Below, piece by piece: positions 61,204 through 64,000 of a stretch of 64,000 bases of DNA (positions are counted from its first letter, which is position 1; every line of letters begins with the position of its first letter). The notes below the pieces were generated by a model. That model made no database searches and was not told where the DNA came from. It saw only the letters and a program-made list of their open reading frames with translations. The position numbers and the translations under genes are program-made. The DNA comes from Pseudomonas segetis (GTDB taxonomy: Bacteria; Pseudomonadota; Gammaproteobacteria; Pseudomonadales; Pseudomonadaceae): positions 953,104 to 1,017,103 of the forward strand of contig NZ_FZOG01000001.1 of assembly GCF_900188155.1 (NCBI RefSeq), given 5' to 3'.

Positions 61204-61241
61204 TATACATGGTTGCAGCGGTGTAACTGCAACCATGTATA
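61204..61241. repeat. Long perfect hairpin after the DAHP synthase gene
   Basis: TATACATGGTTGCAG and CTGCAACCATGTATA pair over 15 bp with an 8-nt loop (CGGTGTAA) and no T-run. It lies 11 bp after the synthase stop and 30 bp before the terminator. Confidence 0.65.
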
Positions 61242-61251
61242 GGTCTGGAAC

Positions 61252-62328
61252 CTAGCCGCGCTGGCGCTTGGGTAGCACATCCTTGAGTTTGGCGTGCATA
61301 TTGCGCAGGGTCTTCTCCGTGCTTTCCCAGTCGATACAGGCATCGGTAATAGATACACCGTATTTGAGCTGTGACAAGTCTTTGGGGATCGACTGGTTGC
61401 CCCAGCCCAGGTGGCTCTCGACCATAAGGCCAACGATGGATTGGTTGCCTTCGAGAATCTGGTTGGCCACGTTGTCCATCACCAGGGGTTGTAGCGCTGG
61501 GTCCTTGTTGGAGTTGGCGTGACTGCAATCGACCATGATGTTGGGTGTAATGCCTGCTTTGCTTAGTTCTTGCTCGCAGACTGCAACGCTAACCGAGTCA
61601 TAGTTGGGCTTGCCGTTACCACCGCGCAATACAACGTGGCCATAGGCATTGCCTTTGGTGGTGACGATCGATACGCCACCTTCCTGGTTGATGCCGAGGA
61701 AGCGGTGAGGGCTTGAAACCGACTGCAGGGCGTTGATCGCAACAGTCAGGCCGCCATCGGTACCATTCTTGAAGCCGACCGCTGAAGACAGGCCCGAGGC
61801 CATTTCCCGGTGGGTCTGGGATTCGGTGGTGCGAGCCCCGATGGCTGACCAGCTGATCAGGTCCTGCAGGTACTGGGGCGAAATAGGGTCCAGCGCTTCG
61901 GTTGCTGTCGGCAAGCCCATCTCGGCCAGGTCGCGCAGCAGGGTGCGGCCAATGTGCAAGCCATCCTGGATCTTGAATGAGTCATCCAGATATGGATCGT
62001 TGATCAAGCCTTTCCAGCCCACTGTGGTGCGCGGCTTCTCAAAATAAACGCGCATGACCAGATACAGGGTGTCTGAGACTTCAGCCGCCAGTACTTTCAG
62101 GCGTTCGGCATACTCATGGGCCGCTTTAATGTCGTGGATAGAGCAGGGGCCGACAACAATAAACAAACGATGGTCTTTACCATCAAGAATGTTACGCACT
62201 ACTTCACGGCCAGAGGCGACAGTGCGCAATGCGGCTTCGGTCAGCGGAATTTCACGCTTGAGTTGTTCGGGGGTGATGAGCGTTTCGTTGGAGGCAACGT
62301 TAAGGTCATCAATCGGTAAATCAGCCAT
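61252..62328 (-). CDS. 3-deoxy-7-phosphoheptulonate synthase, class I
   Basis: 358 aa from ATG 62328 (ATG 62340 would add four residues). AroF/G/H-type enzyme: IVVGPCSIHDIKAAHEYAE, MRVYFEKPRTTVGWKGLIND, GARTTESQTHREMASGLS, FKNGTDGGLTVAINA and MVDCSHANSNKD. It condenses phosphoenolpyruvate and erythrose-4-phosphate, first step to aromatic amino acids. The isozyme (Phe-, Tyr- or Trp-type feedback) cannot be named with certainty. Confidence 0.95.
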   Translation of the reverse strand: MADLPIDDLNVASNETLITPEQLKREIPLTEAALRTVASGREVVRNILDGKDHRLFIVVGPCSIHDIKAAHEYAERLKVLAAEVSDTLYLVMRVYFEKPRTTVGWKGLINDPYLDDSFKIQDGLHIGRTLLRDLAEMGLPTATEALDPISPQYLQDLISWSAIGARTTESQTHREMASGLSSAVGFKNGTDGGLTVAINALQSVSSPHRFLGINQEGGVSIVTTKGNAYGHVVLRGGNGKPNYDSVSVAVCEQELSKAGITPNIMVDCSHANSNKDPALQPLVMDNVANQILEGNQSIVGLMVESHLGWGNQSIPKDLSQLKYGVSITDACIDWESTEKTLRNMHAKLKDVLPKRQRG

Positions 62329-62758
62329 CGTGCTATTCATCAGTCAGATTCGTCAGGTCACGGGTGCCGGCCGCCAGCGTTCCCCGTGTGGCGGAGCACA
62401 GCAATAATGAGCACAGCGGGGAAACAGAACCTTATCGCGTAACAGGCAGACTCGACAATGGTTGAACGCAATTGTGCTGCGGATTAATCGCGACTCTGGC
62501 AAATTAAACCGTAAACAGGGGCTTTATTGGCAAAACCAGCTGCCAGCAGCGGTGCGGCTGGCATGGCAACAGAACGCAGGATTGGAGATTGATCCGCTCA
62601 ATAGTCGCCTGCGCCTTGTTTTGACTGTTTCATTTGCCGGCGGTGTTTGCAGTTAAGGGTGGCAGTTTTTATGATCGGCTGAGTTGTCGTTTACGCGCAG
62701 ATGATCTGCGCCTTGCTTTGGATGCGGCCCATTCGCGTCCCGCTGAGGAGTTTCCTTG
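62329..62758. promoter_or_regulatory. Divergent intergenic region of DAHP synthase and panE
   Basis: No gene seen in 430 bp. Near panE there is a perfect palindrome GCGCAGAT-G-ATCTGCGC (62695-62711), 47 bp before the ATG, and a TTGACT (62620s) that could be a -35. A convincing TyrR/PhhR box (TGTAAA-N6-TTTACA) was not found. Confidence 0.4.
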
Positions 62759-63715
62759 ATGTCCAGCACACCACGTCCACGTATAGGCATTATCGGTACC
62801 GGCGCAATTGGCGGCTTTTATGGCCTGATGCTCGCCCGAGCAGGCTTTGATGTTCATTTCCTGCTGCGCAGCGAGTATCGCGCTGTTGTTGAAAATGGCA
62901 TCCATCTCAACAGTGCTGTGCATGGTGCGTTGACGCTCAATCCGGTGCAGGCATACAGCAATGCAGCGGATATGCCGCGTTGTGACTGGTTGCTGGTTGG
63001 AGCTAAAACCACCAGTAATGCCGCATTGGTGCCTGCCATAACCCAGGCGGCTGCAGATGGCGCGAAAATCCTGTTATTGCAAAACGGTCTAGGGGTTGAA
63101 GATGAGCTGCGGCCTTTACTGCCCGACAACCTGCATTTACTCGGTGGCTTGTGTTTGATTTGTGTGCATCGTGCCCAGGCAGGCGTCATCGAGCATCAGG
63201 CATTGGGTACGGTGAACCTGGGTTATCACTCAGGTCCGGCTTCGGACCAAGAGCGTGAGCAGATCACAGCAGCCGGGGCGGCGATGTTCAATTTGGCTGG
63301 CATTGACTCAACGGTCGCGGCCGAACTGGGTCAGGCGCGCTGGCAAAAGCTGGTGTGGAACGTGCCATACAACGGTTTGTCGGTTCTACTTGACTCAGGC
63401 ACCAGCGGCCTCATGGCTAGCCAGAGCAGCCGTGAACTGATCGCTGCAATCATGGGTGAAGTGGTCGCCGGTGCGGGGGCTTGTGGTTATCAAATCCCTG
63501 CTGATTTTGCCGCGAAGATGCTCAAGGCAACTGAGCGCATGCCGGATTACCTGCCCAGCATGTATCACGACCATGCCCACAAGCGCCCTCTTGAGCTAAA
63601 GGCTATCTATGCCGCGCCGCTCGCCGCCGCAGCCGCTGCCGGATGTTCCATGCCGCGCATTGAGGCGTTGTATCAGGCCCTGCAGTTTATTGACCAGCGC
63701 AATTCCCAGGAGTGA
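62759..63715 (+). CDS. panE: 2-dehydropantoate 2-reductase
   Basis: 318 aa from ATG 62759 (GAGGAG upstream). Rossmann motif IGTGAIGGFYGLMLARAG and a C-terminal helical domain with catalytic Lys in RWQKLVWNVPYNGLSVL. NADPH reduction of ketopantoate to pantoate in pantothenate synthesis. A PanE/KPR-like paralogue with another 2-oxoacid substrate is possible. Followed 7 bp later by a 5'-nucleotidase. Confidence 0.9.
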   Translation: MSSTPRPRIGIIGTGAIGGFYGLMLARAGFDVHFLLRSEYRAVVENGIHLNSAVHGALTLNPVQAYSNAADMPRCDWLLVGAKTTSNAALVPAITQAAADGAKILLLQNGLGVEDELRPLLPDNLHLLGGLCLICVHRAQAGVIEHQALGTVNLGYHSGPASDQEREQITAAGAAMFNLAGIDSTVAAELGQARWQKLVWNVPYNGLSVLLDSGTSGLMASQSSRELIAAIMGEVVAGAGACGYQIPADFAAKMLKATERMPDYLPSMYHDHAHKRPLELKAIYAAPLAAAAAAGCSMPRIEALYQALQFIDQRNSQE

Positions 63716-63722
63716 GAACACT

Positions 63723-64000
63723 ATGAGCAAGGTACTGGGCGACAAATTGGTCCTGGCGATTTCGTCCAGTGCATTGTTCGATCTGCGTGAAAGTCATCAG
63801 GTCTATGTTGGCGAGGGCGTTGCGGCTTATCGCCAGTATCAGATTGATCACGAAGACGAAATACTCATGCCGGGCGATGCCTTTGCGCTGGTAGAAAAGC
63901 TGCTCGCTCTCAACCAGACCCTGGGCCAGCAAAGGGTCGAGGTGATCCTGGTCTCACGTAACAGTGCCGATACAGGTCTGCGTGCATTCAACTCGATTCA
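63723..64000 (+). CDS. 5'-nucleotidase (3' partial)
   Basis: 92 codons visible, cut by the window end. Starts LGDKLVLAISSSALFDLRES, then GEGVAAYRQYQIDHEDEILM and LNQTLGQQRVEVILVSRNSA: the beginning of the 5'-nucleotidase (NT5C1/PF06189-like) family, which uses HAD-like chemistry. AGGAG sits over the panE stop, so it is probably co-transcribed with panE. Confidence 0.8.
   Translation, partial: MSKVLGDKLVLAISSSALFDLRESHQVYVGEGVAAYRQYQIDHEDEILMPGDAFALVEKLLALNQTLGQQRVEVILVSRNSADTGLRAFNSI

Noticed and set aside
62462..62656. 64-codon open frame upstream of panE
   Set aside because: TTG start, no Shine-Dalgarno, no recognisable composition.
62329..62758. TyrR/PhhR box for the DAHP synthase gene
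   Set aside because: Only a loose half-site (TTAAACCGTAAAC) was found; it does not meet TGTAAA-N6-TTTACA.
1..64000. CRISPR arrays, IS elements, prophage, tRNA or rRNA genes, Pseudomonas REP repeats
   Set aside because: Looked for on both strands; no direct-repeat arrays, transposases, integrases, clover-leaf sequences or GTAGGAGCGGG-type REP units were seen.

Overview
The window is ordinary chromosomal DNA from a Pseudomonas species of the fluorescens/putida kind. This rests on an 83-residue OprI lipoprotein, the EarP/EF-P (Arg32) pair, the fabA-fabB operon, the tesA/ABC transporter divergon, tgpA in a moxR-DUF58-tgpA operon, BrnQ, GpsA, and base and codon use that is even throughout. Genes are densely packed (about 65, many joined by ATGA or TAATG overlaps). 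I see no rRNA, tRNA, IS element, prophage, CRISPR array or REP-type repeat.

Region 1 (1-6957) is a quinate/shikimate catabolic locus. It holds the end of quiC (3-dehydroshikimate to protocatechuate), a TetR regulator, and, on the minus strand, an aroQ-aroE-dctQ-dctM-dctP operon: type II dehydroquinase, an NAD-type quinate/shikimate dehydrogenase and a TRAP uptake system. A palindrome overlaps the operon promoter, and a perfect 46-bp palindrome separates tetR from dctP. Region 2 (7200-20730) holds a small ORF behind a Fur-like box, earP and efp, brnQ, small membrane proteins, a pair of PaaI-type thioesterases, a membrane protein, htpG with a near-perfect sigma-32 promoter, a dienelactone hydrolase, a pirin and an exported amidohydrolase.

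Region 3 (20750-33500) is rich in lipid and acyl metabolism: fabB/fabA behind a DesT-like palindrome, gpsA, sixA, an acyl-CoA ligase behind a perfect 20-bp palindrome, a hotdog thioesterase, an AraC regulator with a LysE exporter, two overlapping alpha/beta hydrolases, a GST and an AI-2E family protein. Region 4 (33700-46850) has an exported class C acid phosphatase, a patatin, selD-mnmH, moxR-DUF58-tgpA, a CHAD protein, a TesB-like thioesterase and a diguanylate cyclase.

Region 5 (46850-64000) has a SUOX-like periplasmic partner of the cyclase, tatD, an MltF-like lytic transglycosylase, a DoxX protein, a structured leader resembling a SAM-II riboswitch in front of a methyltransferase-like small ORF, greB, the ybbAP-like ABC exporter divergent from tesA, an L,D-transpeptidase convergent with its likely substrate oprI, a GntP permease, a GNAT protein, DAHP synthase, panE and the start of a 5'-nucleotidase.

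The observations most worth checking are the SAM-II-like leader, a C-terminal beta-rich module shared by two otherwise unrelated membrane proteins, the SUOX-like protein/cyclase pair, the predicted operators, and several long hairpins without U-tracts.
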